Shown one piece after another: positions 52,577-60,853 of a DNA stretch of 64,000 nt. Location of the stretch: NCBI RefSeq assembly GCF_005403045.1, contig NZ_BJCL01000002.1, positions 62,001 through 126,000 on the forward strand. The letters run 5' to 3'. Every line of letters starts with the position of its first letter. The first letter of the stretch is position 1. A program made the translations under genes and the position numbers. Below the pieces are notes generated by a model. The model ran no database searches. It had not been told where the DNA came from and saw only the letters and a list, made by a program, of their open reading frames with translations. This DNA comes from Pseudaquabacterium pictum. GTDB taxonomy: Bacteria > Pseudomonadota > Gammaproteobacteria > Burkholderiales > Burkholderiaceae_C.

Positions 52577-55009
52577 TCAGCCGCGCAGGCGGGCACCCTG
52601 GGCCGCGGCGCGGGCCACGGCGGCGGCCACGGCGGCGTCGATGCGGTCTTCGGTCAGCGTGGCCTCGGCGTCCAGCAGTTCCAGGCGCACGGCCAGGCTG
52701 CGCTCGCCGGCGGCCATGTCGGCGGTGGGCTGCGCGGGTTTGTAGACGTCGAACAGCATGGCGGCGCGCACCAGGCCGGACGGGTCGGCACGCAGCGCGC
52801 CGACCAGGGCGTCGTGCGTCGTCGTCTCGGGCACCACCAGCGCCAGGTCGCGCAGTGCGGCCTGGTGGCGGGCGATCGGCGCAAACGCCGGCACCGGCTG
52901 GACCTGCACCGCAGCCAGGTCCAGCTCGAACAGCATCGGCGCATGCGGCAGCTCGTAGGCCTGGCGCCAGCGCGGGTGCAGTTCACCCAGCACCCCGATG
53001 GCCACGCCATCGACCAGCACCCGGGCGCTGCGGCCCGGGTGGAAGGCGGGATGCTCGGCAGCTTCGAACACCGGCCGGCGTGGCGCCAACAGGGCCTCGA
53101 CGTCGCCCTTGATGTCGAAGAAATCGACGGCGCGCTCGGCGCTGCCCCACTGGGTGGCATCGGCCGGCCCGTAGGCCAGACCGGCCAGACGCATCGGCTG
53201 GCAGATGCCGGCGACCGTCAAGTCACCCGACGCCACCGACCCATCGCGCCAGGCCACCCGGCCCAGCTCGAACACCCGCACCCGCGGCGCCTTGCGCGCC
53301 AGGTTGTGGCGCAGCACCTGCACCAGGCTGCCGATCAGGCTGCTGCGCATCACCGACAGCGGCGCGGCGATCGGGTTCAGCACCCGGATCGGATCGGCGT
53401 TGCCGTGCAGCTCCTGCTCCCACCGGGCCTCGACGAAGCTGAAGTTGATGGTTTCCTGGTAGTCCAGCGCGGCCACCGCACGGCGCACCGCAAAGCTGCC
53501 GCGGCTGGCTTCGCTGCGCATGCGCGGCGTCACCGGCGCCAGCGGCGCGGTGGTGGGCAGGTTCTGGTAGCCGATGACCCGGGCCACTTCCTCGATCAGG
53601 TCTTCCTCGATCACCAGGTCGAAGCGCCAGCTCGGCGGCGTCACCGTCAGCGTGCCATCACCCTCAGTGAAGGCCAGGCCCAGGCGCTGGAAGACCGCCG
53701 CGCATTGCGCCTGCGTCACCGGCATGCCGATCACCTTGGCCGCCCGCGCCACCCGCAGCGTGACCGGGGCATGCTGCGGCATGGCCGGCTGCTGGTCGTC
53801 GATGGGGCCGCAGGCGGTCTCGGGCGTGCCGCAGATGTCGAGGATCAGGCGGGTGATGTGCTCGATGTGCTCCACCGTGCCGGCCGGGTCGACGCCCCGC
53901 TCGAAGCGGTGGCCGGCATCGGTGCTGAAGTTGTAGCGGCGGCCACGGCCGGCCACGGCCTCGGGCCACCAGAAGGCGGCTTCGACATAGACATGCCGGG
54001 TGCCGTCGGACACTGCGGTGGCATCGCCACCCATGATGCCGGCCAGCGATTCCACCGCCTGGTCATCGGCGATCACGCCGACCTGGGCGTCCAGTTCGAC
54101 GGTGTTGCCGTTCAGCAGCTTCAGTGTCTCGCCGGGGCGGCCCCAGCGCACCTGCAGGCCGCCGTGGATCTTGTCCAGATCGAAGATGTGCGTGGGCCGG
54201 CCGTACTCGAACATCACGTAATTCGAGATGTCGACCAGCGCGGTGACCGAGCGCTGGCCGCAGCGCGCCAGGCGGTCGACCATCCAGGCCGGCGTCCTGG
54301 CCTGGGTGTTGACATTGCGGATGATGCGGCCGGAAAAGCGCCCGCACAGGTCCGGTGCCTGCACTGCCACCGGCAGAACATCGGGCAGCTGCGCTGCCAC
54401 CGGCGGGAAGCTGGGCGCCAGCAGCGGCGCGCCGGTCAGTGCGGCCACCTCGCGGGCAATCCCGTGGACGCTGAGCGCACGGCCCAGGTTGGGCGTGAGC
54501 TTCAGGGTGAACAGGGTGTCATCGAGCTGCAGCAGGCCACGCACGTCGGCGCCCACCGGCGCAGCGGTGTCCAGCTCCAGCAAGCCGCCATGGTCGTCGC
54601 TGAGCTTCAGCTCACGCGCCGAGCACAGCATGCCCTGGCTCTCCACGCCGCGCAGCTTGCCCAGCTGGATGGTGAACGGGCCGGCGCCGGGCTCGGTGGG
54701 CGGCAGCTCGGCGCCGACCAGGGCCAGCGGCACCTTGATGCCGACACGCGCGTTGGGCGCGCCGCAGACGATCTGCAGCAATCCATCCCGGCTGTGCGGG
54801 CCGGCATCGACGCGGCACACCCGCAGGCGGTCGGCATTCGGATGCTGCTCGGCCTCGACGATCTCGCCCACCACCACACGGCTGAAAGGCGGCGCTGCGG
54901 GGCGCAGGTCTTCCACCTCCAGGCCGGCCATGGTCAGCAGGTCGGCCAGCTCGGCGGTGGTGATGGACGGGTTGCAGAAGCTGCGCAACCAGGATTCAGG
55001 GAATTGCAT
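52577..55009 (-). CDS. pheT: Phenylalanine-tRNA ligase beta subunit
   Basis: The 810-residue subunit forms the alpha2-beta2 enzyme with PheS. The N-terminal tRNA-binding-like domain starts [21 protein letters not shown]. The central editing (B3/B4) part includes [29 protein letters not shown]. The B5 domain has [11 protein letters not shown], and the C-terminal anticodon-binding domain ends the protein. The length is usual. It lies 43 bases after pheS. Confidence 0.96.
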   Translation of the reverse strand: MQFPESWLRSFCNPSITTAELADLLTMAGLEVEDLRPAAPPFSRVVVGEIVEAEQHPNADRLRVCRVDAGPHSRDGLLQIVCGAPNARVGIKVPLALVGAELPPTEPGAGPFTIQLGKLRGVESQGMLCSARELKLSDDHGGLLELDTAAPVGADVRGLLQLDDTLFTLKLTPNLGRALSVHGIAREVAALTGAPLLAPSFPPVAAQLPDVLPVAVQAPDLCGRFSGRIIRNVNTQARTPAWMVDRLARCGQRSVTALVDISNYVMFEYGRPTHIFDLDKIHGGLQVRWGRPGETLKLLNGNTVELDAQVGVIADDQAVESLAGIMGGDATAVSDGTRHVYVEAAFWWPEAVAGRGRRYNFSTDAGHRFERGVDPAGTVEHIEHITRLILDICGTPETACGPIDDQQPAMPQHAPVTLRVARAAKVIGMPVTQAQCAAVFQRLGLAFTEGDGTLTVTPPSWRFDLVIEEDLIEEVARVIGYQNLPTTAPLAPVTPRMRSEASRGSFAVRRAVAALDYQETINFSFVEARWEQELHGNADPIRVLNPIAAPLSVMRSSLIGSLVQVLRHNLARKAPRVRVFELGRVAWRDGSVASGDLTVAGICQPMRLAGLAYGPADATQWGSAERAVDFFDIKGDVEALLAPRRPVFEAAEHPAFHPGRSARVLVDGVAIGVLGELHPRWRQAYELPHAPMLFELDLAAVQVQPVPAFAPIARHQAALRDLALVVPETTTHDALVGALRADPSGLVRAAMLFDVYKPAQPTADMAAGERSLAVRLELLDAEATLTEDRIDAAVAAAVARAAAQGARLRG

Positions 55010-55052
55010 GGCGGGGAACTCGGTGGGACTTCGGGCAGGCTGTGACAGGCAG

Positions 55053-56096
55053 TCAGTTGAACTGGCGCAGGAAGCGCAGGTCGTTCTCGAAAAACAGCCG
55101 CAAGTCGTTGACGCCGTAGCGCAGCATGGCCAGGCGGTCCATGCCCATGCCGAAGGCAAAGCCGATGTGGCGCTCGGGGTCGAGCCCGTAGTTGCGCACC
55201 ACGTTCGGGTGCACCTGGCCCGAGCCGCCCACTTCCAGCCACTTGCCCTTCAGCGGGCCGCTGGCGAAGGCGATGTCGATCTCGGCCGAGGGCTCGGTGA
55301 ACGGGAAGAAGCTGGGCCGGAAGCGCAGCTGCAGGTCATCGCTCTCGAAGAACTGGCGGCAGAAGGCGGTGAACACCACCTTCAGGTCCTTGAAGCTGAC
55401 GTTCTCGCCCATCCACAGGCCTTCGCACTGGTGGAACATCGGCGAGTGGGTGGCGTCGCTGTCGACGCGGTAGGTGCGGCCCGGCGCGATGACGCGGATC
55501 TCGGGCATCGGGCTCTGCCCCGCGTACTTCGCCGCATGGGCGCGCGCATAGCGCACCTGCATCGGGCTGGTGTGCGGGCGCAGGTTGTACCAGCGGCCGC
55601 CCTCGTCCTGCATGTCGACGTAGAAGGTGTCCTGCATCGACCGCGCCGGATGGTTCTCCGGGTTGTTCAAGGCGGTGAAGCTCATCCAGTCGGTCTCGAT
55701 CTCGGGGCCTTCGGCCACGTCGAAGCCCATGGAGCCAAAGATGGCCTCGATGCGCTCCTGCGCGCGCGAGACCGGGTGCAGACCGCCGGTGCCGCGCTGG
55801 CGGCCGGGCAGCGTCACATCCAGCGCCTCGGCCTTCAGCTGCGCCGCCAGCTCGGCATCGGCCAGGGCCTGGCGGCGGGCCGTCAGCGCGGCCTCGATGC
55901 GCTGCTTGGTCTGGTTGATCTCGGCACCGCGGGTCTTCTTCTCCTCGGGCGTGGCGCTGGCGAGGCCCTTGAGCAGTTCGGTCACGCGGCCGGCCTTGCC
56001 CAGGAAGCGGGACTTGGCGTTCTCCAGCTCGGCCGGCGTGGGCGCCGCCGCGAAATCGGCCACTGCGGCCGCCACCAGGGTGTCGAGATCGTTCAT
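55053..56096 (-). CDS. pheS: Phenylalanine-tRNA ligase alpha subunit
   Basis: The 347-residue catalytic subunit of class II PheRS. Its N-terminal coiled coil ([24 protein letters not shown]-like) is followed by the motif region [24 protein letters not shown], motif 2 [21 protein letters not shown], and motif 3 in [21 protein letters not shown]. It lies 100 bases after rplT, with a terminator hairpin in between. Confidence 0.96.
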   Translation of the reverse strand: MNDLDTLVAAAVADFAAAPTPAELENAKSRFLGKAGRVTELLKGLASATPEEKKTRGAEINQTKQRIEAALTARRQALADAELAAQLKAEALDVTLPGRQRGTGGLHPVSRAQERIEAIFGSMGFDVAEGPEIETDWMSFTALNNPENHPARSMQDTFYVDMQDEGGRWYNLRPHTSPMQVRYARAHAAKYAGQSPMPEIRVIAPGRTYRVDSDATHSPMFHQCEGLWMGENVSFKDLKVVFTAFCRQFFESDDLQLRFRPSFFPFTEPSAEIDIAFASGPLKGKWLEVGGSGQVHPNVVRNYGLDPERHIGFAFGMGMDRLAMLRYGVNDLRLFFENDLRFLRQFN

Positions 56097-56111
56097 CGGA
56101 GATTCGGAAAC

Positions 56112-56140
56112 AAAAAAGGCCGCCCACAGGTGACGACCTT
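56112..56140 (-). terminator. Terminator hairpin between rplT and pheS
   Basis: On the minus strand AAGGTCGTC pairs with GGGCGGCCTT (two G-U pairs), followed by six T. Upstream CCTTCGA can pair with TCGAAGG across the left arm of this hairpin, which would prevent it forming, a terminator/antiterminator arrangement. It may end the infC operon or attenuate pheST. Confidence 0.65.
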
Positions 56141-56196
56141 CGAATGCTTGGAGCCGCCGCCGACGCCGCTCGAAGGCAGCGTGGCGACAGCCGGGT

Positions 56197-56553
56197 TCAA
56201 GCGAGCTGGGCCTTCACCTTGGCAACGATGCTGCCAAAGGCAGCCGGGTCGTTGACGGCCAGTTCAGCCAGCATCTTGCGATCGATGTCGATCGATGCCT
56301 TCTTCATGCCGGCCATGAACTTGCTGTAGGTGATGCCCAGACCACGCGCGGCGGCGTTGATCCGGGCAATCCACAGCGCGCGGAACACGCGCTTGCGCGT
56401 GCGGCGGTCACGGTAGGCATATTGGCCCGCCTTCATCACCGCCTGCTTGGCGATGCGGAAGACGTTCTTGCGGCGGCCGCGGTAGCCCTTGGCGAGCTTC
56501 AGGATCTTCTTGTGGCGGGCGCGGGCGGTGACACCACGTTTGACGCGAGGCAT
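56197..56553 (-). CDS. rplT: 50S ribosomal protein L20
   Basis: The 118-residue protein binds 23S rRNA early in assembly: [30 protein letters not shown], then the typical [18 protein letters not shown]. Length and basic character match the family. Located 25 bases after rpmI. Confidence 0.98.
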   Translation of the reverse strand: MPRVKRGVTARARHKKILKLAKGYRGRRKNVFRIAKQAVMKAGQYAYRDRRTRKRVFRALWIARINAAARGLGITYSKFMAGMKKASIDIDRKMLAELAVNDPAAFGSIVAKVKAQLA

Positions 56554-56578
56554 GTGTTCTCCTTGTGTCGGTCAGTGG

Positions 56579-56782
56579 TTACAGGCCGGCGAACGGCAGC
56601 ATCTGCGCCATGTGACCCATGTTGGTCTCATGCACAGCCACCGTGCCACGCAGCTGGCGCTTGCGGGTCGTCGACTTCTTGGTGAGGATGTGGCGCTTGA
56701 ACGCCTGTCCCCGCTTGACGGTGCCACCCGGGCGCACGCGGAAGCGCTTCTTCGCGCTGCTCTTGGTCTTCATCTTGGGCAT
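56579..56782 (-). CDS. rpmI: 50S ribosomal protein L35
   Basis: The 67-residue protein begins [16 protein letters not shown] and ends with [22 protein letters not shown]. It is typical L35 in size and basicity. It lies 154 bases after infC, a longer gap than elsewhere in the operon and the place where L20-type autoregulation acts in other bacteria. Confidence 0.97.
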   Translation of the reverse strand: MPKMKTKSSAKKRFRVRPGGTVKRGQAFKRHILTKKSTTRKRQLRGTVAVHETNMGHMAQMLPFAGL

Positions 56783-56936
56783 GACTGCTCCTTCTAAGTT
56801 GCCTGTGCAGGCGGCCCCGCGGCAGCGGAGGCGCTTTGACAGCCTGCATGGGCTGTTCCCCAGGTTGCCGCGGTGACCAAACCCCGGCGGGGAATCCATC
56901 CGGCCCTGGCGTTGCCGCCACGGCCACAAAAAACGG

Positions 56937-57488
56937 TTACTGCTTCTTCTTCGGCGCCAGCACCATGATCATCTGGCGGCCTTCCAGCTTGGGAAACTGC
57001 TCGACCAGCGCCACATCGGCCAGCTCGTCGCGGATGCGCTCCAGCATGCGCATGCCGATGTCCTGGTGGGTGATTTCACGGCCGCGGAAGCGCAGCGTGA
57101 CCTTGCCCTTGTCACCGTCCTCGGCGATGAACCGCCGCAGATTGCGCATCTTGATGTTGTAGTCGCCGTCATCGGTGCCGGGGCGGAACTTGACTTCCTT
57201 GACCTCGATGATCTTCTGCTTGCTCTTGGCTTCGGCGGCCTTCTTCTGCTCCTGGTACTTGAACTTGCCGTAGTCCATCAGCCGGCAGACCGGGGGGTCG
57301 GCCGTGGGCGCGATCTCGACCAGATCGACATCGGCTTCACCGGACAGCCGCAGGGCTTCCATGATGCTGACGATGCCCAGGGGCTCATTGTCGACCCCGT
57401 TCAAGCGCACGGTGGGCGCCATGATCTCGCGGTTCAGCCGATGCTTGCGCTCCACATTGGGCGTACGGCGGTCCATGAAAGTAGCGAT
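56937..57488 (-). CDS. infC: Translation initiation factor IF-3 (probable ATC start)
   Basis: IF-3 discriminates against wrong start codons on the 30S subunit. The protein carries [17 protein letters not shown] and [21 protein letters not shown] and ends with [10 protein letters not shown]-like (here [11 protein letters not shown]). An ATG at 57476 (MDRRTP) is available, but it lies 20 bases from the AAGGGG ribosome binding site. The in-frame ATC at 57488 (I-A-T-F-M) lies 8 bases from that site, which is the usual distance. infC is classically initiated at a rare codon so that IF-3 represses its own synthesis; ATC would do this. The product from 57488 is 183 residues. Confidence 0.92.
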   Translation of the reverse strand: MATFMDRRTPNVERKHRLNREIMAPTVRLNGVDNEPLGIVSIMEALRLSGEADVDLVEIAPTADPPVCRLMDYGKFKYQEQKKAAEAKSKQKIIEVKEVKFRPGTDDGDYNIKMRNLRRFIAEDGDKGKVTLRFRGREITHQDIGMRMLERIRDELADVALVEQFPKLEGRQMIMVLAPKKKQ

Positions 57489-57589
57489 GGTTCAAACCCC
57501 TTCAGACCCAGCGGTGCGGCGCCCCAAGGCAAGCAATGGGCGCCCACCAACGGGCAGCAGAAACGAAACGGCGCGCCGAAGAAGCGTGC

Positions 57590-59497
57590 TCAGGCCTTGC
57601 GGGCGATGTCGTCGGTGAGCTTCGCGATGAAGTCGCCCAGCGGCATCACGCCAAGGTCGAGATTGCCCCGGGCGCGCACGGCAACCGACCCGCTTGCCTT
57701 CTCCTTGTCGCCTGCGACGAGGATGTACGGGACCTTTTGCAATGAATGCTCACGGATTTTATACGTGATTTTTTCATTGCGCAAATCGGCCTGTACTCTA
57801 ACTCCTTGTTTTTGCAGCGATTTCACCACTTCGGCCACGTAATCATGCTGCGCGTCGGTGATGGTGGCCACCACCACCTGCACCGGCGCCAGCCAGGCCG
57901 GCAGTGCGCCGGCGTGCTGCTCGATCAGGATGCCGAGGAAACGCTCCAGGCTGCCGACGATGGCGCGGTGCAGCATCAGCGGCCGGTGGCGGCTGCCGTC
58001 CTCGCCCACGAACTCGGCATCCAGCCGCTCGGGCAGGTTGGGGTCGATCTGGATCGTGCCGCACTGCCAGGGCCGGCCCAGTGCGTCCTTCAGCGTGTAC
58101 TCGATCTTGGGCCCGTAGAAGGCGCCCTCGCCCGGCAGGATCTCGAAATCGCAGCCCGAGGCGCGCAGGCCTTGCGCCAGCGCGGCTTCGGCGCGGTCCC
58201 AGCTTTCCTCGGTGCCGATGCGCTGCGCCGGCCGCGTGGACAGCTTGTAGATGATCTCGCTGAAGCCGAAGTCCTTGTAGACCTGCTGCAGCAGCGTGGT
58301 GAAGGCCTGCACCTCGGCCTGCACCTGGTCTTCGGTGCAGAAGATGTGGCCGTCGTCCTGGGTGAAGGCGCGCACCCGCATGATGCCGTGCAGGCCGCCA
58401 GTGGGCTCGTTGCGGTGGCACTGGCCGAATTCACCGTAGCGCAGCGGCAGATCGCGGTAGCTCTTGATGCCCTGCTTGAAGATCAGGATGTGGCCCGGGC
58501 AGTTCATCGGCTTGAGGGCGTAGTCGCGCTTCTCGCTCTCGGTGACGAACATGTTGTCGCGGTACTTGTCCCAGTGGCCGGTCTTCTCCCACAGGCCGCG
58601 GTCGAGGATCTGCGGGCCCTTGACCTCCTGGTAGCCGTTGTCGCGGTAGACCTGGCGCATGTACTGCTCGACCTGCTGCCACACCACCCAGCCCTTGGGA
58701 TGCCAGAACACCGTGCCGGGGCTGTGCTCGTCCATGTGGAACAGGTCGAGTTCCTTGCCGAGCTTGCGGTGGTCGCGCTTCTCGGCCTCTTCCAGCATCG
58801 TCAGGTACTTCTGCAGATCGTCCTTGCTGGCCCAGGCCGTGCCGTAGACGCGCTGCAGCTGCTCGTTCTTCTGGTCGCCGCGCCAGTAGGCGCCGGCCAC
58901 CTTCATCAGCTTGAAGTGCTTGAGCTTGCCGGTGCTGGGCACGTGCGGGCCACGGCACAGGTCTTCGAACGTGCCTTCGCGGTAGAGCGACACATCCTGG
59001 TCGGCCGGAATGCTTTCGATGATCTCGGCCTTGTACAGCTCGCCCTGGGCCTTGAAGTGGGCCACGGCCTCGTCGCGCGGCAGCACGCGGCGCACCACCG
59101 GCTCGTCCTTCTTGGCCAGCTCGCCCATGCGCTTCTCGATGGCGGCCAGGTCGTCGGGCGTGAACGGGCGCTTGTAGGCAAAGTCGTAATAGAAGCCGTG
59201 CTCGACCACCGGGCCGATCGTCACCTGCGCGTCGGGGAACAGCTGCTTGACCGCATAGGCCAGCAGGTGGGCGGTGGAGTGGCGGATCATCTCCAGGCCG
59301 TCGGCATCCTTGTCGGTGACGATGGCCAGCTGGGCGTCCTGCCCGATCAGGAAGCTGGTGTCGACCAGCTTGCCATCCACCTTGCCGCCCAGCGCGGCCT
59401 TGGCCAGGCCGGTGCCGATGGACGCGGCCACGCCCGCCACGGTAACAGGCTCGGGGAACTGGCGTTGGGAACCATCGGGCAGGGTGATCGTGATCAT
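57590..59497 (-). CDS. thrS: Threonine-tRNA ligase
   Basis: The 635-residue enzyme has an N-terminal TGS domain ([19 protein letters not shown]), an editing domain with the metal-binding [15 protein letters not shown], and a class II catalytic core ([20 protein letters not shown], then the [10 protein letters not shown] helix). The anticodon-binding C-terminus follows. Residues about 561-589 are encoded by a stretch of only about 40% GC. A GGAG ribosome binding site precedes the ATG at 59497. Upstream lies an attenuator-like leader with a Thr-rich peptide. Confidence 0.96.
   Translation of the reverse strand: MITITLPDGSQRQFPEPVTVAGVAASIGTGLAKAALGGKVDGKLVDTSFLIGQDAQLAIVTDKDADGLEMIRHSTAHLLAYAVKQLFPDAQVTIGPVVEHGFYYDFAYKRPFTPDDLAAIEKRMGELAKKDEPVVRRVLPRDEAVAHFKAQGELYKAEIIESIPADQDVSLYREGTFEDLCRGPHVPSTGKLKHFKLMKVAGAYWRGDQKNEQLQRVYGTAWASKDDLQKYLTMLEEAEKRDHRKLGKELDLFHMDEHSPGTVFWHPKGWVVWQQVEQYMRQVYRDNGYQEVKGPQILDRGLWEKTGHWDKYRDNMFVTESEKRDYALKPMNCPGHILIFKQGIKSYRDLPLRYGEFGQCHRNEPTGGLHGIMRVRAFTQDDGHIFCTEDQVQAEVQAFTTLLQQVYKDFGFSEIIYKLSTRPAQRIGTEESWDRAEAALAQGLRASGCDFEILPGEGAFYGPKIEYTLKDALGRPWQCGTIQIDPNLPERLDAEFVGEDGSRHRPLMLHRAIVGSLERFLGILIEQHAGALPAWLAPVQVVVATITDAQHDYVAEVVKSLQKQGVRVQADLRNEKITYKIREHSLQKVPYILVAGDKEKASGSVAVRARGNLDLGVMPLGDFIAKLTDDIARKA
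57756..57784 (-). promoter_or_regulatory. Promoter-like element inside thrS, likely for infC
   Basis: On the minus strand TTGCGC (57784-57779) and TAAAAT (57761-57756) are 17 bases apart, inside the low-GC island of thrS. It points at infC, whose start lies about 270 bases downstream. An internal infC promoter within thrS is known from E. coli. Confidence 0.55.
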
Positions 59498-59531
59498 CGG
59501 GATCTCCGGGAGTGCAAAGCGAGCGGGCAAC

Positions 59532-59555
59532 AAAAAAGCGCGGGGGACCGCGCTT
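59532..59555 (-). terminator. Intrinsic terminator in the thrS leader (attenuator)
   Basis: On the minus strand AAGCGCGG (59555-59548) pairs perfectly with CCGCGCTT (59543-59536) around a 4-base loop and runs into a six-T tract. It lies 35 bases before the thrS ATG. A second CCGCGCT copy at 59598-59592, just after the leader-peptide stop, can pair with the left arm AGCGCGG (59554-59548) and would prevent terminator formation. Confidence 0.85.
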
Positions 59556-59602
59556 GTTTGTTCGAGGGGGCAGGAAGCGAACAGGCGTGGCAGCGCGGCC
59601 GG

Positions 59603-59641
59603 TCAGGCGACGGTGGTGGCCGGGGTAGTTCGCGGTGTCAT
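59603..59641 (-). CDS. Threonine-rich leader peptide of thrS
   Basis: On the minus strand a 12-codon ORF reads M-T-P-R-T-T-P-A-T-T-V-A and stops with TGA. Five of its residues are Thr, encoded by ACA, ACT, ACC, ACC and ACC, including two adjacent pairs. An AGAAGGG ribosome-binding-like sequence lies about 10 bases before the ATG. The peptide sits between the predicted transcription start (near 59677) and the terminator, exactly where a ribosome stalled on uncharged Thr-tRNA would control thrS. Confidence 0.75.
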   Translation of the reverse strand: MTPRTTPATTVA

Positions 59642-59683
59642 AACCAGGGTGCCCTTCTCGCTCTTGTGGATCGTAAAACCACG

Positions 59684-59689
59684 ATTGTA
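59684..59689 (-). promoter_or_regulatory. Putative -10 element of the thrS promoter
   Basis: TACAAT on the minus strand lies about 7 bases before the expected transcription start of the attenuator leader. A clear -35 at the right distance is not visible; TTGCCA is 14 bases away, which is too close. The assignment rests on position. Confidence 0.5.
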
Positions 59690-59740
59690 GCGGCGGCCAC
59701 CCATGGCAACGCATGGATCAAGGCGCCCGTGGCGGCGTTT

Positions 59741-60853
59741 CTACAGCGGCAACGCATCCTGCGTCGGCTTGGCCAGCCAGTCGGCGGCCTCGTCGGCCAG
59801 CTGCTGGGCGGCGGACACGGCCGCGCGCCAGCGGCGGATGCGCTCGGCCGGGTCATGCCAGAAGGCCTTGAAGTCGATGCGGTCGGGCAACTTGCCGCCG
59901 GGCAGCGTGGCCACCCAGTCGGGCCGGGGCGACAGCACCACCAGGTTGTCCAGCTTCGCGCTGGCCCGGTGGCGGTGCTTCAGCGGCTTGTCCAGCCAGC
60001 CCGGCACCACCCGGTGCTGGAAGTGGGGGTACAGCACCAGGCCCTCGGGCATGCCGGCGTAGTCGAGGTGCAGGTGGTAGTCGGTGATGCCGCCGTCCCA
60101 GTAGGCGCCGGGCGGCGCGCCGGGAATGTCGTGCACGGCCTGCAGCACGAAGGGGATGGAGCCGCTGGCCTGCATCGCCGGGTGGAAGTTGTCGGGCGTC
60201 AGCGTGACCTGGCGGCTGCTGAAATCGGTCAGCGGCACCGGCAGCGCCAGGCGCGCATCGGAGAACACGACCCGCTGCATCCAGCCGCCCAGCGCCCGGC
60301 GGTGCAGCAGGTTGGCCGCTGCCGCGCCGGCCAGGCCCAGCGGCGTGCGCAGCCGTCCTTCGCGCCGCAGCAGCGGGCCGCGGCCCCGGCTGGTGAAGAC
60401 ATGCAGGTGCCAGTGCGGGTGTTGCAGCAGCGCGGCCTCGCGGCCGCCGAACTGCAGCTGCAGGTTGGCGGCGAACACGCGGCTGACCTCGGCCGCGGTG
60501 GGCAGCTGGCCCGGGGCGGTGTCGAAGCGCTGGTCGATGTAGCCCTCGGCCATGCGGGTGAATTCGGCCACCGGGTCGGGCAGCAGTGCGCAAGCCATGC
60601 GCCAGGCACCGACCGAAGCGCCGAGCAAGTGCACCGGCGCAGCCCCTGCGGCCTGCGGCAGCCAGTGGCCGAACAGCCAGCGGTCCAGCGGGTTGAGCAC
60701 CAGGCCCTTGGCGCCGCCGGCGGCCGCGGGCACGGCGCGCACATCGGCCGGCTGCAGGCCGCGCTCGCGCAGCCAGGCCAGGGCGCGCGGGCCGGCATGC
60801 ACGGCCAGCGCGCGGGGGCGGGAGGGGATCACAGCCGCTGTCACAACCGCCAT
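59741..60853 (-). CDS. Patatin-like phospholipase family protein
   Basis: The 370-residue protein has the patatin layout. An oxyanion-like AAAGGAKGLVL segment is at about residues 43-53, the nucleophile elbow is GASVGAWRM (Ser80), and the catalytic Asp is in YWDGGITDYHLH near residue 250. The family hydrolyses acyl lipids, but this length and lineage are uncharacterised. The ATG at 60853 overlaps the end of the receptor gene; a GTG at 60844 (GTGA overlap with its stop) is the alternative. It is probably cotranscribed with the receptor. Confidence 0.85.
   Translation of the reverse strand: MAVVTAAVIPSRPRALAVHAGPRALAWLRERGLQPADVRAVPAAAGGAKGLVLNPLDRWLFGHWLPQAAGAAPVHLLGASVGAWRMACALLPDPVAEFTRMAEGYIDQRFDTAPGQLPTAAEVSRVFAANLQLQFGGREAALLQHPHWHLHVFTSRGRGPLLRREGRLRTPLGLAGAAAANLLHRRALGGWMQRVVFSDARLALPVPLTDFSSRQVTLTPDNFHPAMQASGSIPFVLQAVHDIPGAPPGAYWDGGITDYHLHLDYAGMPEGLVLYPHFQHRVVPGWLDKPLKHRHRASAKLDNLVVLSPRPDWVATLPGGKLPDRIDFKAFWHDPAERIRRWRAAVSAAQQLADEAADWLAKPTQDALPL

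Noticed and set aside
56097-56196. pheM-like Phe leader peptide before pheS
   Set aside because: I searched for a short ORF with clustered Phe codons in the 100-base gap. The only Phe-containing frame starts inside the terminator and runs into pheS, so no leader peptide is supported.
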